Source: Actinomycetota bacterium
GTDB lineage: Bacteria > Actinomycetota > Acidimicrobiia > Acidimicrobiales > Palsa-688
NCBI GenBank assembly: GCA_021323695.1
Contig: JAJPKN010000068.1
Location: 156,725 to 220,724, forward strand
Reading direction: 5' to 3'
Length of the DNA stretch: 64,000 bases
A program made the translations under genes and the position numbers. Positions 1 through 10,056 of the stretch are shown here, piece after piece. The notes beneath the pieces are model-generated. The model was given only the letters and a program-made list of their open reading frames with translations, was not told the DNA's origin and did not search any database. Numbering within the stretch: the first letter of the stretch is position 1; each line of letters opens with the position of its first letter.

Positions 1-344
1 CCGCCAGGGTGGACGAGCGGGCGGCGGTCTTCGGGCACCCCGGTGGGCAGCCGGGCCTGGCTGTCCAGCCGGCAGTCATCGCCCAAGAGGTGACCGCGGT
101 CGGCTACGACCTGTACGGTACCCACCAGACCCGTCGTGACGTGTACGTCCTGGCTGCCAGGCTGGCGCCGGGCGACTCGGGGGCGCCGTTGGTCGACTCG
201 CGGGGCCAGGTGGTGGGCATAGCGTTCGCCATCGCACCCGACAGCGCCACTACCGCCTACGCCCTCAGCGCCGGCAACCTCCGGCCCCTCTTGGCGGAGC
301 CTCACGCCGCAGCGGTACCGACGCAAGCGTGCGTCAACGGGTGA
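1..344 (+). CDS. Trypsin-like serine protease, C-terminal fragment (MarP-like)
   Basis: The gene enters from outside the window; the frame is open from the first bases, so the 5' end is missing. The visible part of about 112 residues holds the chymotrypsin-fold signature GDSGAPLVD with the catalytic Ser, followed by GQVVGIAFA, the usual next strand. This matches the C-terminal half of membrane-anchored periplasmic proteases such as mycobacterial MarP. Catalytic His and Asp, and any membrane segments, lie outside the window, so the subfamily is inferred. It converges on the ferredoxin gene that follows. Confidence 0.75.
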   Translation, partial: ARVDERAAVFGHPGGQPGLAVQPAVIAQEVTAVGYDLYGTHQTRRDVYVLAARLAPGDSGAPLVDSRGQVVGIAFAIAPDSATTAYALSAGNLRPLLAEPHAAAVPTQACVNG

Positions 345-381
345 GGCCCAGGCGCGGTCGCAGTGGCCCAGGCCGGGAAGC

Positions 382-615
382 CTACTCCTCGATGAAGATG
401 CACTCCCCGGGGCACTCTTCGGCTGCTTCCCGGGTGGCTTCTTCCATGTCCTCGGGGACGAGGGCCAAGCCAGCGTGACCGCCGGGGTCGTTGAAGATCT
501 TGTCCCCTTCTTTTACGTAGGACAGGCCGTCGTCGAGCAAGGTGAACACAGCCGGTGCGATCTCCTCGCAAAGGCCGTCGCCTGTACAAAGATCCTGGTC
601 GATCCAGACCTTCAT
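382..615 (-). CDS. Small ferredoxin, [3Fe-4S]/[4Fe-4S] type
   Basis: A 77-residue acidic protein beginning MKVWIDQDLCTGDGLC and ending ECPGECIFIEE. The spaced cysteines (C-x5-C near the N-terminus and a C-P pair near the C-terminus) are the pattern of the small actinobacterial ferredoxins that feed electrons to cytochrome P450s or other oxidoreductases. An in-frame ATG 39 bases upstream exists, but the chosen ATG has a good GGGAG ribosome site about 4-8 bases ahead and gives the normal family start. No redox partner is adjacent, so the acceptor is unknown. Confidence 0.85.
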   Translation of the reverse strand: MKVWIDQDLCTGDGLCEEIAPAVFTLLDDGLSYVKEGDKIFNDPGGHAGLALVPEDMEEATREAAEECPGECIFIEE

Positions 616-846
616 GCTCTCCCAGTCAGCCTTTCGTTCCGGGGACGTAGGCACGACCTGCGCCCACTGGTCCCAAGGTACCGGCCCCAGCCCAAAAGTG
701 TCAATGACACCCCCCGTCGCAGGCCGCGGGCGTCGCCGCCAGGAGGTTGGCCCAGGTGAGCCAAAGAGCCCCCGGGCGGGCCCGCCAGGGGGGTAACGTC
801 AAGGTCGAGCCTGCGAACCGGTGCCCGAAGGCGAGGAGGTGGCCCA

Positions 847-2607
847 ATGGCTGACCGAGGCAGCAGTCCTAGCGCAGAGGTGGAACAGGAGCTGGCTGAG
901 CTGCGGGCCCAAGCCGCTGCCCTGGAAGAGGAGGTGGCCACCCTGCGGCGGCGCTTGGCCGAGGCGCCCAAGCGGGTGAGGACCCTGGAGGAGCGCTTGC
1001 TGGAGACCAAGGGCCAGCTCCAGCAGGCGCTGTCGCAGAACGAGCGGCTGACCTACACCCTGCGCGAGGCACGCGAGCACATCGCCTCACTACGTGAAGA
1101 GGTGGACAAGCTCACCCAGCCCCCGGCTGCGTACGGGACGTTCCTTGGCTTGAACGACGACGGCACGGCCGACGTCTTTTCGGGTGGCCGCAAGATGAGG
1201 GTGTCGCTCCACCCCAGCCTGGGGGCCGCCGGCCTGCGCCGTGGCCAGGAGGTAGTCCTGAACGAGTCGCTGAACGTGGTGATGGCCCGGGGCCCGGAGA
1301 TGTCAGGCGAGGTGGTCACCATGAAGGAGCTGCTGGACGACGGGCACCGAGCCATCATCGTGGGCAGGGCGGACGAGGAGAGGGTGGTGGAGCTGGCCGA
1401 GGGCCTGTGGGGGGAAAGGCTCCGTTCGGGCGACTCGCTGCTCATGGACCCCCGTACCGGCCTGCTGCTCGAGAAGCTGCCCCGGCCGGAGGTGGAGGAC
1501 CTGGTCCTCGAGGAGGTCCCGGACGTCTCCTACGAGGACGTGGGCGGCTTGGACGCCCAGATCGAGCAGATAACAGACGCCGTGGAGCTGCCCTTCTTGT
1601 ACCGGGAGCTGTTCGCGGAGCACAAGTTGCCCGCCCCCAAAGGGGTGCTCTTGTACGGGCCCCCGGGTTGCGGCAAGACCCTGATCGCCAAGGCGGTGGC
1701 CAACTCCCTGGCCAAGAAGGTGGCGGAACGCTCGGGCGACGGCGTGGCGCGTAGCTATTTCCTCAATATCAAAGGCCCGGAACTGCTCAACAAGTACGTC
1801 GGGGAGACCGAGCGCCAGATCCGGTTGGTGTTCCAGCGGGCACGCGAGAAAAGCGAGGAGGGGGTGCCCGTGATCGTCTTTTTCGACGAGATGGACTCGT
1901 TGTTCCGCACCCGGGGCAGCGGGATCTCCTCGGACGTCGAATCGACGATCGTCCCTCAGCTGCTGGCCGAGATCGTCGGGGTCGAGTCCCTGAAGAACGT
2001 GATCGTGATAGGTGCCTCCAACCGGGAGGACCTGATCGACCCGGCCATCTTGCGGCCTGGGCGCCTGGACGTGAAGATCAAGATCGAACGCCCGGACGAG
2101 GCCGCCGCCGCCCAGATCTTCGCCCGTTACCTGACCCCGGACCTGCCCCTGGACGAGTCGGAGGTGGCCACCCGGGGAGGCGGGGACAAGGACAAGACCG
2201 TGCGGCTCATGATCGAGCGCACGGTGGAAGAGATGTACCGCGACGACGAGGCGAACCAGTTCCTCGAGGTCACCTATCAGAACGGTGACAAAGAGGTCAT
2301 GTACTACAAGGACTTTGCCTCTGGGGCGATGATCGAGAACATCGTCCGGCGGGCCAAGAAGCTCGCCATCAAGCGCCAGATCGCCGGCCAGGGCAAGGGC
2401 ATCAGGACCCAGGACCTCTTGGACTCCATAAAGCAGGAGTACAAGGAGCACGAGGACCTGCCCAACACCACCAACCCCGACGACTGGGCCAAGATCTCCG
2501 GCAAGAAGGGCGAGCGGATCGTCTACATACGCACGATCATGTCCCAAGGGGACCAGACCAAGGGAGGCCGTTCCATCGAGAGGGTGGCCACGGGCCAGTA
2601 CCTCTGA
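847..2607 (+). CDS. mpa: Proteasome-associated AAA+ ATPase Mpa/ARC
   Basis: 586 residues. Residues about 10-90 form the coiled coil that binds Pup. OB-type domains follow to about 230. The AAA+ module has Walker A GPPGCGKT near 271 and Walker [10 protein letters not shown] near 345. The protein ends GQYL, the C-terminal motif that docks the hexamer onto the 20S core and opens its gate. It unfolds pupylated proteins in the cytosol for PrcAB. It is first in the mpa-dop-pup-prcB-prcA run, as in other actinobacteria. The ATG at 847 is preceded by GGCGAGGAGG. Confidence 0.98.
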   Translation: MADRGSSPSAEVEQELAELRAQAAALEEEVATLRRRLAEAPKRVRTLEERLLETKGQLQQALSQNERLTYTLREAREHIASLREEVDKLTQPPAAYGTFLGLNDDGTADVFSGGRKMRVSLHPSLGAAGLRRGQEVVLNESLNVVMARGPEMSGEVVTMKELLDDGHRAIIVGRADEERVVELAEGLWGERLRSGDSLLMDPRTGLLLEKLPRPEVEDLVLEEVPDVSYEDVGGLDAQIEQITDAVELPFLYRELFAEHKLPAPKGVLLYGPPGCGKTLIAKAVANSLAKKVAERSGDGVARSYFLNIKGPELLNKYVGETERQIRLVFQRAREKSEEGVPVIVFFDEMDSLFRTRGSGISSDVESTIVPQLLAEIVGVESLKNVIVIGASNREDLIDPAILRPGRLDVKIKIERPDEAAAAQIFARYLTPDLPLDESEVATRGGGDKDKTVRLMIERTVEEMYRDDEANQFLEVTYQNGDKEVMYYKDFASGAMIENIVRRAKKLAIKRQIAGQGKGIRTQDLLDSIKQEYKEHEDLPNTTNPDDWAKISGKKGERIVYIRTIMSQGDQTKGGRSIERVATGQYL

Positions 2608-2833
2608 GGGCGCCGGCCACCCGTTGGCCGGGGGCCCCGGCCCGATGGCAGGCCCGGGGGCAGGCCCGGCCCGGGGGCCGGGCCTGAGGCGAGCACCGGG
2701 CAGAGGGGCGGGGGCCATGACCGGGCCGTGCCCAGCGGCTACCCTGCAGGCAGCGGCCAGCAGGCCGGGGCCGTGCCCGGTGGCCACCCAGGTGGGGCCA
2801 ACGAACGCCCCAAAGCGGGGTAACGTCGGCCTC

Positions 2834-4327
2834 GTGGCCATAGTGAAGGTCCTCGGCATGGAGACCGAGTACGGCATCATCGTGCGGGGCGCGGCCGAGC
2901 CCAACCCCATCGCGGCGTCCTCCGCCCTGATCAATGCCTATGTGGCCTCGTTGGAGAGGCGGGTCGAGTGGGACTTCGGCGACGAGTCGCCGGGCCGGGA
3001 CGCCCGCGGGTTCGTCCGGGACACGGCGGTGGCCCCGGAAGTGGAGACCCACCTCGTCAACGCCGTCCTCACCAACGGGGCGCGCTACTACGTGGACCAC
3101 GCCCACCCTGAGTTCTCCACGCCGGAGTGCTCGACGGTGTGGGAGGCGGTCCTCTACGACAAGGCCGGCGAGGCCATCCTGGCCCGCTCAGTGGAGGCAG
3201 CGGCCCGGTACCTGCCGGCTGGCCAGCAGGTCAGCGTGTACAAGAACAACTCCGACGGCAAGGGCAACTCTTACGGCTCCCACGAGAACTACCTGATGGA
3301 CCGGGCAGTGCCCTTCTCCCGGGTGGTCCAGCACGTCGTCCCCCACTTCGTGACCAGGCAGATCTTCACCGGAGCAGGCAAGGTGGGCTGCGAGGCCCCG
3401 GGGGCCGAACAGGTCGACTTCCAGCTGACCCAACGGGCGGACTTCTTCGAGGAGGAGGTGGGCCTGGAGACGACCCTCAAGCGCCCCATCGTCAACACCA
3501 GGGACGAGCCCCATTGCGACGCCCAGAAGTACCGGCGCCTGCACGTGATCCTCGGTGACGCCAACCTGTCCGAGGTGGCCGACTTCTTGAAGGTGGGCAC
3601 CACCGCGCTGGTGCTGGCCATGGTCGAAGACGACTGGTTCAGCCGCCAGGGGCGCGACTACAGCTTGGCTGCCCCGGTGAAGGCCATGCGCCAGGTCTCC
3701 TACGACCTGTCGTTGCGCCAGCCCCTCCAGCTGGCCAACGGGCGGCGTATGACGGCGGTAGAGGTGCAGTGGGAGCACCTCGACCTGGCCCGCAAGTACG
3801 GCGAGGACATCGGCTACGAGGCGGTGGGGGGCCCAGAGGTGGGTGCGGAGATAGTGCGCCGCTGGGAGGAGGTGCTGGCCGGGTTGGAGTCCGACCCGCT
3901 GTCGTTGGCCAATAGATTGGACTGGGTGGCCAAGTACAGGATGGTGAGCGGCTACCGGGAGCGCCATGGGCTGGACTGGCGGGACCCTCGCCTTTTCGCC
4001 ATGGACCTGCAGTACCATGACGTGCGCCCAGAGCGGTCCCTGTACGCTCGGGCCGGCATGGAGCGGCTGCTGTCGCCCGCCGACGTGGCCCGGGCAATGA
4101 CCGAGCCCCCGGTCACGACACGGGCCTACTTCAGGGGGCGCTGCCTGCAACGCTGGCCCTGGGCCATCGCCGCCGCCAACTGGGACTCGCTGGTCTTCGA
4201 CCTGGGCAACGACCCCTTGCGCCGGGTCCCGATGATGGAGCCGCTCAGGGGCACGGCGGCACATGTCGATCAGTTACTTGCACGGTGCAGCACTCCAGCA
4301 GAACTGCTGGAGCAGTTGGGTTCCTGA
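2834..4327 (+). CDS. dop: Pup deamidase/depupylase Dop
   Basis: About 497 residues from the GTG at 2834. The open frame runs further upstream, but that extension is low-complexity Gly/Pro/Ala with no family resemblance, and 497 residues fits Dop. Carboxylate-amine ligase fold: METEYGI gives the nucleotide-binding Glu, and YVDHAHPEFSTPEC holds the catalytic Asp. The NPIAASSALINAYVASL stretch is the Dop loop that separates Dop from PafA. Dop removes Pup from substrates and, where Pup ends in Gln, deamidates it. Pup here already ends in Glu, so depupylation is the likely main role. Pup starts 14 bases after the stop. Confidence 0.95.
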   Translation: MAIVKVLGMETEYGIIVRGAAEPNPIAASSALINAYVASLERRVEWDFGDESPGRDARGFVRDTAVAPEVETHLVNAVLTNGARYYVDHAHPEFSTPECSTVWEAVLYDKAGEAILARSVEAAARYLPAGQQVSVYKNNSDGKGNSYGSHENYLMDRAVPFSRVVQHVVPHFVTRQIFTGAGKVGCEAPGAEQVDFQLTQRADFFEEEVGLETTLKRPIVNTRDEPHCDAQKYRRLHVILGDANLSEVADFLKVGTTALVLAMVEDDWFSRQGRDYSLAAPVKAMRQVSYDLSLRQPLQLANGRRMTAVEVQWEHLDLARKYGEDIGYEAVGGPEVGAEIVRRWEEVLAGLESDPLSLANRLDWVAKYRMVSGYRERHGLDWRDPRLFAMDLQYHDVRPERSLYARAGMERLLSPADVARAMTEPPVTTRAYFRGRCLQRWPWAIAAANWDSLVFDLGNDPLRRVPMMEPLRGTAAHVDQLLARCSTPAELLEQLGS

Positions 4328-4341
4328 GGAGAGACGACCTT

Positions 4342-4539
4342 ATGGCTGAGAGAGAGCAGATCAAAAAGCAAGCACCCTCGCGCTCGGAGCCTGAGCAGGT
4401 CGAAGAGGTCCCCGCTGGCTCCAAGCGTGGCGAGGAGCTGAAGGCCGAGCTGGACGAGCTGTTGGACGAGATAGACGAGGTCCTGGAAGACAACGCTGAG
4501 GAGTTCGTCAAGTCCTACGTCCAAAAAGGTGGTGAGTAG
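4342..4539 (+). CDS. pup: Prokaryotic ubiquitin-like protein Pup, ending Gly-Gly-Glu
   Basis: 65 residues, acidic and largely disordered, with a central helical region (EELKAELDELLDEIDEVL) that binds the Mpa coiled coil. The C-terminus reads VQKGGE. The last codon is GAG, so the ligation-ready Glu is genomically encoded and no Gln deamidation is needed before PafA couples it to lysines. The start ATG at 4342 follows GAGGAGA; the longer open frame overlaps dop and has no family match. It is the third gene of the proteasome operon. Confidence 0.97.
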   Translation: MAEREQIKKQAPSRSEPEQVEEVPAGSKRGEELKAELDELLDEIDEVLEDNAEEFVKSYVQKGGE

Positions 4540-4616
4540 GCCCCAGGCGCGGGGCCAGGGCCGGCACCGCAGGCTTTAGCCTCCCCGGTCCGAGAGCAAC
4601 TAGGGTCGTTCTGCTG

Positions 4617-5438
4617 ATGACCCTTCCCATGTTCCCGCCCGGGCAAGGGCCCGGGCCCGACTTCGCCGAGGTGCTACGCAGGTTGGGGTTGGGGCCGTTC
4701 CGGACGCCCCCGGCGGCCGTCCCCCTCAACCTGCCAGAGGTGCCCCATGGCACCACCATCTGTGCCGTCCGCTACGCCGACGGTGTTGTGATGGCCGGCG
4801 ACCGGCGGGCGACCGCGGGGTCTGCCATCGCTCACCGGACGATGGAAAAGGTCCACCCCGCGGACAGCCACAGCGGGGTCGCGCTGGCTGGGGCGGCCGG
4901 CCAGGCCATGGAGATGGTCAGGCTGTTCCAGCTCCAGCTCGAGCACTACGAGAAGGTGGAGGGCCAGGCCCTGTCCCTGGAGGGCAAGGCCAACCAGCTG
5001 TCCCAGATGGTGCGGTCCAACCTGGCCATGGCCCTGCAGGGCTTCGTCGTCGTCCCTCTGTTCGCCGGCTACGACCTGCGCCAGCGGCGTGGCCGGATCT
5101 ACACCTACGACTTCACCGGTGGGCGTTACGAGGAGACCGACTACCAGGCCGAGGGGTCGGGCGGCCGCGACGCTCGCACGACCATCAAGCTCGGTTACCG
5201 GGAGGACATGCCCAGGGACGAAGCGGTGGAGCTGTGCGTGCGGGCGCTGTGGCAGGCAGCCGACGAGGACAGTGCCACCGGGGGCCCGGACGCCGTGCGG
5301 GGCATCTACCCGACGGTGGCGACCATCACCGCCCGGGGGTTCGAGCGGGCCTCGGAGGCGGAAGTCAAGGCCGCGTTCGAACGAGTGATCGCAAGCTTGA
5401 ACGTGGCCCCGCACCCAGCGGGAGGGGACCAGCCATGA
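4617..5438 (+). CDS. prcB: 20S proteasome beta subunit PrcB
   Basis: 273 residues. A propeptide of 45 residues is removed at HG|TTICAV, exposing Thr46 as the N-terminal nucleophile. Counting from that Thr, Asp17 (GDRRATAG) and Lys33 (TMEKV) are in the standard catalytic positions. It forms the two inner heptameric rings of the cytosolic core. The stop overlaps the prcA start in an ATGA arrangement, implying translational coupling and matched subunit amounts. Confidence 0.97.
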   Translation: MTLPMFPPGQGPGPDFAEVLRRLGLGPFRTPPAAVPLNLPEVPHGTTICAVRYADGVVMAGDRRATAGSAIAHRTMEKVHPADSHSGVALAGAAGQAMEMVRLFQLQLEHYEKVEGQALSLEGKANQLSQMVRSNLAMALQGFVVVPLFAGYDLRQRRGRIYTYDFTGGRYEETDYQAEGSGGRDARTTIKLGYREDMPRDEAVELCVRALWQAADEDSATGGPDAVRGIYPTVATITARGFERASEAEVKAAFERVIASLNVAPHPAGGDQP

Positions 5439-6223
5439 CCATGCCTTTTTATGTAGCTCCCGAGCAGTTCATGAAGGACAAGGCCGACTTCGCCCGCAAG
5501 AACATCGCCCGGGGCCGGCCGCTGGTGGCGACCGTGTACGAGGGAGGGGTGCTCATATGCTCGGAGAACCCTTCCCGCTCCCTCCACAAGGTGAGCGAGA
5601 TCTATGACCGGATCGCGTTCGGGGGGGTGGGCAAGTACAACGAGTTCGACCAGCTGCGCCGGGCAGGGGTGCAGCATGCGGACGTGAAGGGTTACCAGTT
5701 CAGCCGCGATGACGTGGACGCCCGTTCCCTGGCCAACCTGTACGCCCAGTACATGGGGGCGGTGTTCACCCACGAGATGAAGCCTCTCGAGGTGGAGATC
5801 CTGGTGGCGGAGGTGGGGGCCCGGCCGGGTGAGGACCAGATGTTCCACATCCTCTACGACGGGACGGTGGTGGACGAGGACCGCTTCACCGTCCTCGGCG
5901 GCGAGGCAGAGGCGATCGCCGGGCGCCTGAGCCGGGCCTTCCGCCCGGAGTGGTCCTTGGGGGAGGCGTTGGCCGCCTCGGTCGACGCGTTGGGGGGAGG
6001 CGAGCGCAAGGTGTCGGCCCACGAGCTCGAGGTGGCCGTCTTGGACCGTGGCAATGGTCGCCGTGCCTTCCGGCGGGTGCTGGAAGAAGAAGTGGCCCAG
6101 TTGCTGGCCGGCCAGCAGAGCCTGGGCACAGCCGGCTCGGGCCCTGAGCCGGCTGATGAGGCCCAGGGCCAAGCCGGCGCGGTGGATGAGGCTCGGCCAG
6201 ACGGGGGGCCCGACAGCGGCTGA
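5435..6223 (+). CDS. prcA: 20S proteasome alpha subunit PrcA
   Basis: 262 residues starting MTMPFYVAPEQFMKDKADFARKNIARG, the usual actinobacterial alpha-subunit N-terminus that gates the pore. It has the alpha-ring fold but no catalytic Thr. The C-terminal 40 residues are a Gly/Ala/Asp/Pro-rich tail. The ATG overlaps the prcB stop by 4 bases and is preceded by GGAGGGG. It builds the outer rings to which Mpa docks. Confidence 0.96.
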   Translation: MTMPFYVAPEQFMKDKADFARKNIARGRPLVATVYEGGVLICSENPSRSLHKVSEIYDRIAFGGVGKYNEFDQLRRAGVQHADVKGYQFSRDDVDARSLANLYAQYMGAVFTHEMKPLEVEILVAEVGARPGEDQMFHILYDGTVVDEDRFTVLGGEAEAIAGRLSRAFRPEWSLGEALAASVDALGGGERKVSAHELEVAVLDRGNGRRAFRRVLEEEVAQLLAGQQSLGTAGSGPEPADEAQGQAGAVDEARPDGGPDSG

Positions 6224-6250
6224 GGCCAGCCCGGCGACCGGGCCGGCCTT

Positions 6251-6275
6251 CCCGGTGGCCAGCCCCGTCACCGGG
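6251..6275. terminator. Possible bidirectional hairpin between prcA and a convergent gene
   Basis: CCCGGTG at 6251-6257 and CACCGGG at 6269-6275 form a perfect 7-bp stem with an 11-base loop, between the prcA stop and the stop of the convergent gene. There is no T-tract, so a terminator role is inferred from position only. Confidence 0.35.
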
Positions 6276-6301
6276 CCTGGCTCCCTCACTGGCGGGCCGC
6301 G

Positions 6302-6664
6302 CTACTGGCCGATGAGGTGGGCGAGCAGGGGGGCACCGGCCACCACCATGGCGGCGGCCGCAGCGGCCACTCGCCAGGCAGCCGAGCGGCGCCAGCGGGA
6401 CGCGGCGTCGGTCGCAGCTGGCTGTGGGGGGGACAGTGCCGCTTCCACCTCGTCGGCCATGAGGAGCTGGGCGGCCAGGGGTGCCTTGGCCGCTTCGACC
6501 AGGACGTACGAAGGGCCGAAGGGATAGGGCCCGTACAGGTTGCCCCGGATCTCGGTCAAGATGCCCTCCGAACCCAGCCGAGCTGCCAGGACGCGGGCCT
6601 GCCAGGCATCAGGGACGGTCCGCAGGTGGACCATCCGCAGGTCGGCCCCCCGTGCTGAGCCCAT
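6302..6664 (-). CDS. DUF2007-like small protein with C-terminal membrane segment
   Basis: 120 residues. The first 70 (MVHLRTVPDAWQARVLAARLGSEGI... then LVEAAKAPLAAQLL) resemble the DUF2007 fold, sometimes called a putative signal-transducing domain: a small PII-like sandwich that reads as 'which copy of the address is used'. A basic stretch (RWRRSAAWR) precedes one C-terminal hydrophobic helix (AAAAAAMVVAGAPLLAHLI). An internal ATG at 6634 gives a shorter 110-residue form starting at the domain itself. It sits opposite to and between prcA and pafA, and its function is unknown. Confidence 0.7.
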   Translation of the reverse strand: MGSARGADLRMVHLRTVPDAWQARVLAARLGSEGILTEIRGNLYGPYPFGPSYVLVEAAKAPLAAQLLMADEVEAALSPPQPAATDAASRWRRSAAWRVAAAAAAMVVAGAPLLAHLIGQ

Positions 6665-6759
6665 CGGGCCAAGGTTAGGCAGAGCGGCCGTCGCTTTCCA
6701 TAGGTGGTGACCCTACAGGCCTCCAGGGGCCCGGTAGCGTGCCGATCAAAGGGTTGGAC

Positions 6760-8118
6760 ATGGACAAGCGCATCTTCGGCCTGGAGAACGAGTACGGCGT
6801 GACCTGTACCCTACGGGGCCAGCGCCGCCTGAGCCCCGACGAGGTGGCGCGTTACCTGTTCCGGCGGGTGGTGTCCTGGGGAAGGTCCTCGAACGTGTTC
6901 TTGGAGAACGGGGCCCGGCTGTACCTGGACGTGGGCAGCCACCCTGGGTACGCCACGCCCGAGTGCGACTCGATCAGCGACCTGGTGGCCCACGACAAGG
7001 CGGGAGAGCGCATACTGGAGAACCTGGTGGTCTCGGCCGAGGCCCGCCTGCGCGAGGAGGGGATCCGAGGGGTCATCTTCTTGTTCAAGAACAACACCGA
7101 CTCGGCCGGCAACTCCTACGGCTGCCATGAGAACTACCTGACCACCCGACGCGACGACTTCGCCCATTACGCCGAAGTGCTGATCCCGTTCCTCATATCC
7201 CGCCAGATCTATGCGGGGGCGGGCAAGGTCCTGCAGACCGCCCGCGGGGCACAGTACTGCATCAGCCAACGGGCCGAGCACATATGGGAGAGCGTCTCGT
7301 CCGCCACCACCCGCAGCCGGCCGATCATAAACACCCGGGACGAGCCCCATGCCGACGCCGAGCGCTACCGGCGGTTGCACGTCATAGTGGGGGACTCCAA
7401 CATGAGCGAGTACGCCACCTTCTTGAAGGTGGGGGCGACGAGCATCATGCTGCGCATGCTGGAGGACCCCTCGGTCGTCATGCGGGACATGACCCTGGAG
7501 AACCCCATCCGCGCCATCCGCGAGATCAGCCACGACACGACCTGCCGGCGCAAGGTGAGGCTGGCCAATGGCCGGGAGGCGAGCGCCTTCGACATCCAAG
7601 CCGAGTACCTGGAGCGCGCCCAGCGTTACCAGCAGGCCAAGGGGCTGTCGGCCCTGGAGGAAAAGGCGCTCGGGATGTGGGAGCACTGCCTGAAGGGCAT
7701 CGAGAAGGACCCCTTGTCGCTCGACCGGGAGTGCGACTGGGTGATGAAGCACAAGCTCATCGAGGCGGTCCGGGCCCGGGACAACATAGCCCTGACCCAC
7801 CCCAAGGTGGCCTTGGTCGACCTCCAGTACCACGACGTCTCCCGGCGCCGGGGCCTGTACTACATGCTGGAGGCCCGGGGGCTGGCCGAACGGGTCGTGA
7901 CCGAAGAAGAGGTGCAGCGGGCCATCGACGAACCTCCTCAGACCACGCGGGCCCGCCTGCGGGGAGAGTTCATCCGCAAGGCCAAGGAACGCCGGCGGGA
8001 CTTCACCGTGGACTGGGTGCACCTCAAGCTGAACGACCAAGCCCAGCGGACCCTGCTGTGCAAGGACCCCTTCAAAGCCCGCGACGAGCGGGTGGAGAAG
8101 CTGATCGCGTCCTTGTGA
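6760..8118 (+). CDS. pafA: Pup-protein ligase PafA
   Basis: 452 residues from the ATG at 6760 ([16 protein letters not shown]), identical in length to the mycobacterial enzyme and preceded by AAAGGG; a GTG 21 bases upstream would add seven atypical residues. Carboxylate-amine ligase fold: LENEYG carries the ATP-site Glu, and [15 protein letters not shown] carries the catalytic Asp. It phosphorylates the C-terminal Glu of Pup and joins it to substrate lysines in the cytosol. The last 47 bases overlap the convergent GGDEF/EAL gene. Confidence 0.97.
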   Translation: MDKRIFGLENEYGVTCTLRGQRRLSPDEVARYLFRRVVSWGRSSNVFLENGARLYLDVGSHPGYATPECDSISDLVAHDKAGERILENLVVSAEARLREEGIRGVIFLFKNNTDSAGNSYGCHENYLTTRRDDFAHYAEVLIPFLISRQIYAGAGKVLQTARGAQYCISQRAEHIWESVSSATTRSRPIINTRDEPHADAERYRRLHVIVGDSNMSEYATFLKVGATSIMLRMLEDPSVVMRDMTLENPIRAIREISHDTTCRRKVRLANGREASAFDIQAEYLERAQRYQQAKGLSALEEKALGMWEHCLKGIEKDPLSLDRECDWVMKHKLIEAVRARDNIALTHPKVALVDLQYHDVSRRRGLYYMLEARGLAERVVTEEEVQRAIDEPPQTTRARLRGEFIRKAKERRRDFTVDWVHLKLNDQAQRTLLCKDPFKARDERVEKLIASL

Positions 8119-9946
8119 GCGGCTGGGCCCGGCTGGGCGGCCGGCGGGGCTCGGGCCTGGCCCGGCGCCGTGGGGGGGGCTGCTGGGCGCGCCACAACGC
8201 GGCCAGTTGCTCTGGCTGCAGGGGCTGGCCCAGCAGGTAACCCTGGCCGCCGTCACAGCCGGCCTTGGCTATGGCGGCCAGCTGGCCCTCGTCCTCCAGG
8301 CCCACGCCCACGGCCGACATCCCCAAGGCGTGGGCCAGGGTGGTTATGGCGGCGACGACGCGGCCGGGCTGGCTGGGGCCGGTGGCCACCTCGGCCACCA
8401 GGCGACGGTCTATCTTCAGCATGTCGACGTTGAGCCGCCCCAAGTAGGACAGCGTGGTGGAGGTCCCGAAGTCGTCGACCGCCAGGTGCACACCCAAGCG
8501 GGCCAGGCCGCTCAGGGCCACCTGTACCTCGTTGGACCGGCCCAGGAGGGCCTCTTCGCTGACCTCGAGGCAAAGCTGGCGGGGGGCGACCCCGTGGGCG
8601 TTGAGGACGGCGGCCACCTTTTGGGGGAGGGCCGGGTCGCTCAGCTGTTGGCCCGACACGTTGACGGCCATGGTGAAGTCCTTGCCGACCAAGCCGTTGC
8701 CCAGCCACTGCGCCAGTTGCCGGCAGGCCTCCTCGAGCACGAAGTCGTCGACCAGCCCTACCAGGCCGTGGCGTTCGGCCAAGGCTATGAACTCCCCGGG
8801 CAGGACGACGCCTCTTTGGGGGTGCTGCCAGCGGGCCAGGGCCTCTGCCCCGAGCAGGCTGCGGTCCTCGAGCGCGAACAGCGGCTGGTAGACGACGAAC
8901 AGCTGGCGTTGCTCGACCGCCTGGAGCAGGGCCAGGGCGGAGTCGTCCTCGCCCGCCGGTGGCCCCGGGAGGGCGGGGTTGTGCACCCGGACGCAGTTGC
9001 GGCCAGCAGCCTTGGCCTCGTACATGGCCATGTCCGCCTGCCTCAGCAGCTCGCCCGGGTTGGCTTGGGGGTTGTCGGTGGTGACCACCCCTATGCTGGC
9101 CGAGACGGTCAGGTCCCGGCCCTGGTCGACGAGCGGCTTGCTCAGCGCGGCGAGCACCCGGTGGGCGACCTGGGCGACGTCGGGCCCGTTGCGCAGCCCC
9201 TGGCACAGCACGGCGAACTCGTCGCCGCCGAAGCGGGCCACGGTGTCGCCCGTGCGGGCGGCGCGGGACAGCCGGCGGCCCACCTCGACCAGCACCCGGT
9301 CGCCGGTGCTGTGGCCGAAGCTGTCGTTGATCTCCTTGAAGTTGTCGAGGTCGATGAACAGCAGGCCCACGGTGCCGGCGGCCCGCTCGAGGGCGAGGAG
9401 GGCCTGGGCAAGGCGGTCGGTGAACGCCAGGCGGTTGGCCAAGCCGGTGAGCGGGTCATGGAGGGCCTGGTAGGCAAGGGCCTCTTCGGCCTGTACCTGT
9501 GCGGTCACGTCACGCGATATCCCGAAGGTGCCTACCACCTGGCCGTGGTCGTCGCGCAGGGGCAGCTTGGTGGTCGACACCCAGGCGTCGGGGCGGTCGC
9601 GGAAGGTCTCCCGTTCGATCTTGGCCACTATCGGCTCACCGGTACGGATGATCCTTTGCTCGTCTTCGAAGGCAGCGCGAGCGTGCTCCTCGCTGAACAG
9701 GTCGAAGTCCGACTTGCCGATGACGTCGTCGAGCAACAGGCCCTTGGCCACGTGGTAGAGCATGAACCCCCGGCTGACCAGGATGAACCGGCTGTCTAGG
9801 TCCTTGAAGTAGATGCGCTCTTCCGATGCCTCCAAGAGGTTGCGCATGCAGATGCGCTCGAGGTCGTCGCGGCTGACGTCCAGGCGGGCCCGAGCGGCCT
9901 GGTGTCCTCCTCCTGCGTCCTCATCAGTGCTCACCAGCAAGTACAT
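8072..9946 (-). CDS. PAS-GGDEF-EAL cyclic di-GMP turnover protein
   Basis: 624 residues from the ATG at 9946. A PAS domain (about residues 35-150; [16 protein letters not shown]... [10 protein letters not shown]) precedes a GGDEF domain with an intact RFGGDEFAV motif near residue 240. An EAL domain follows with intact [11 protein letters not shown] near 345. No transmembrane segment is seen, so it is probably a cytosolic sensor. Both catalytic motifs look intact, so it may make or break c-di-GMP depending on the PAS ligand. Its 3' end runs 47 bases into pafA on the opposite strand. The C-terminus is a basic, proline-rich tail. Confidence 0.9.
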   Translation of the reverse strand: MYLLVSTDEDAGGGHQAARARLDVSRDDLERICMRNLLEASEERIYFKDLDSRFILVSRGFMLYHVAKGLLLDDVIGKSDFDLFSEEHARAAFEDEQRIIRTGEPIVAKIERETFRDRPDAWVSTTKLPLRDDHGQVVGTFGISRDVTAQVQAEEALAYQALHDPLTGLANRLAFTDRLAQALLALERAAGTVGLLFIDLDNFKEINDSFGHSTGDRVLVEVGRRLSRAARTGDTVARFGGDEFAVLCQGLRNGPDVAQVAHRVLAALSKPLVDQGRDLTVSASIGVVTTDNPQANPGELLRQADMAMYEAKAAGRNCVRVHNPALPGPPAGEDDSALALLQAVEQRQLFVVYQPLFALEDRSLLGAEALARWQHPQRGVVLPGEFIALAERHGLVGLVDDFVLEEACRQLAQWLGNGLVGKDFTMAVNVSGQQLSDPALPQKVAAVLNAHGVAPRQLCLEVSEEALLGRSNEVQVALSGLARLGVHLAVDDFGTSTTLSYLGRLNVDMLKIDRRLVAEVATGPSQPGRVVAAITTLAHALGMSAVGVGLEDEGQLAAIAKAGCDGGQGYLLGQPLQPEQLAALWRAQQPPPRRRARPEPRRPPSRAQPLTRTRSASPPARRGL

Positions 9947-10056
9947 CGGCGCTGGCGGCCGCGGATTGAGAGCCCTACCGGTCGACGGCTGTGCTCTCAG
10001 CCAGCCCGCCGGCTGCGGCCGCACCCCCTTGGGCCCGGCGGCCTACGATCAGGCAC

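Noticed and set aside
1303..2934. Long open frame of 543 codons on the minus strand over mpa
   Set aside because: It is the antisense shadow of mpa, rich in His/Leu/Gly/Arg and without family motifs. High GC keeps such frames open.
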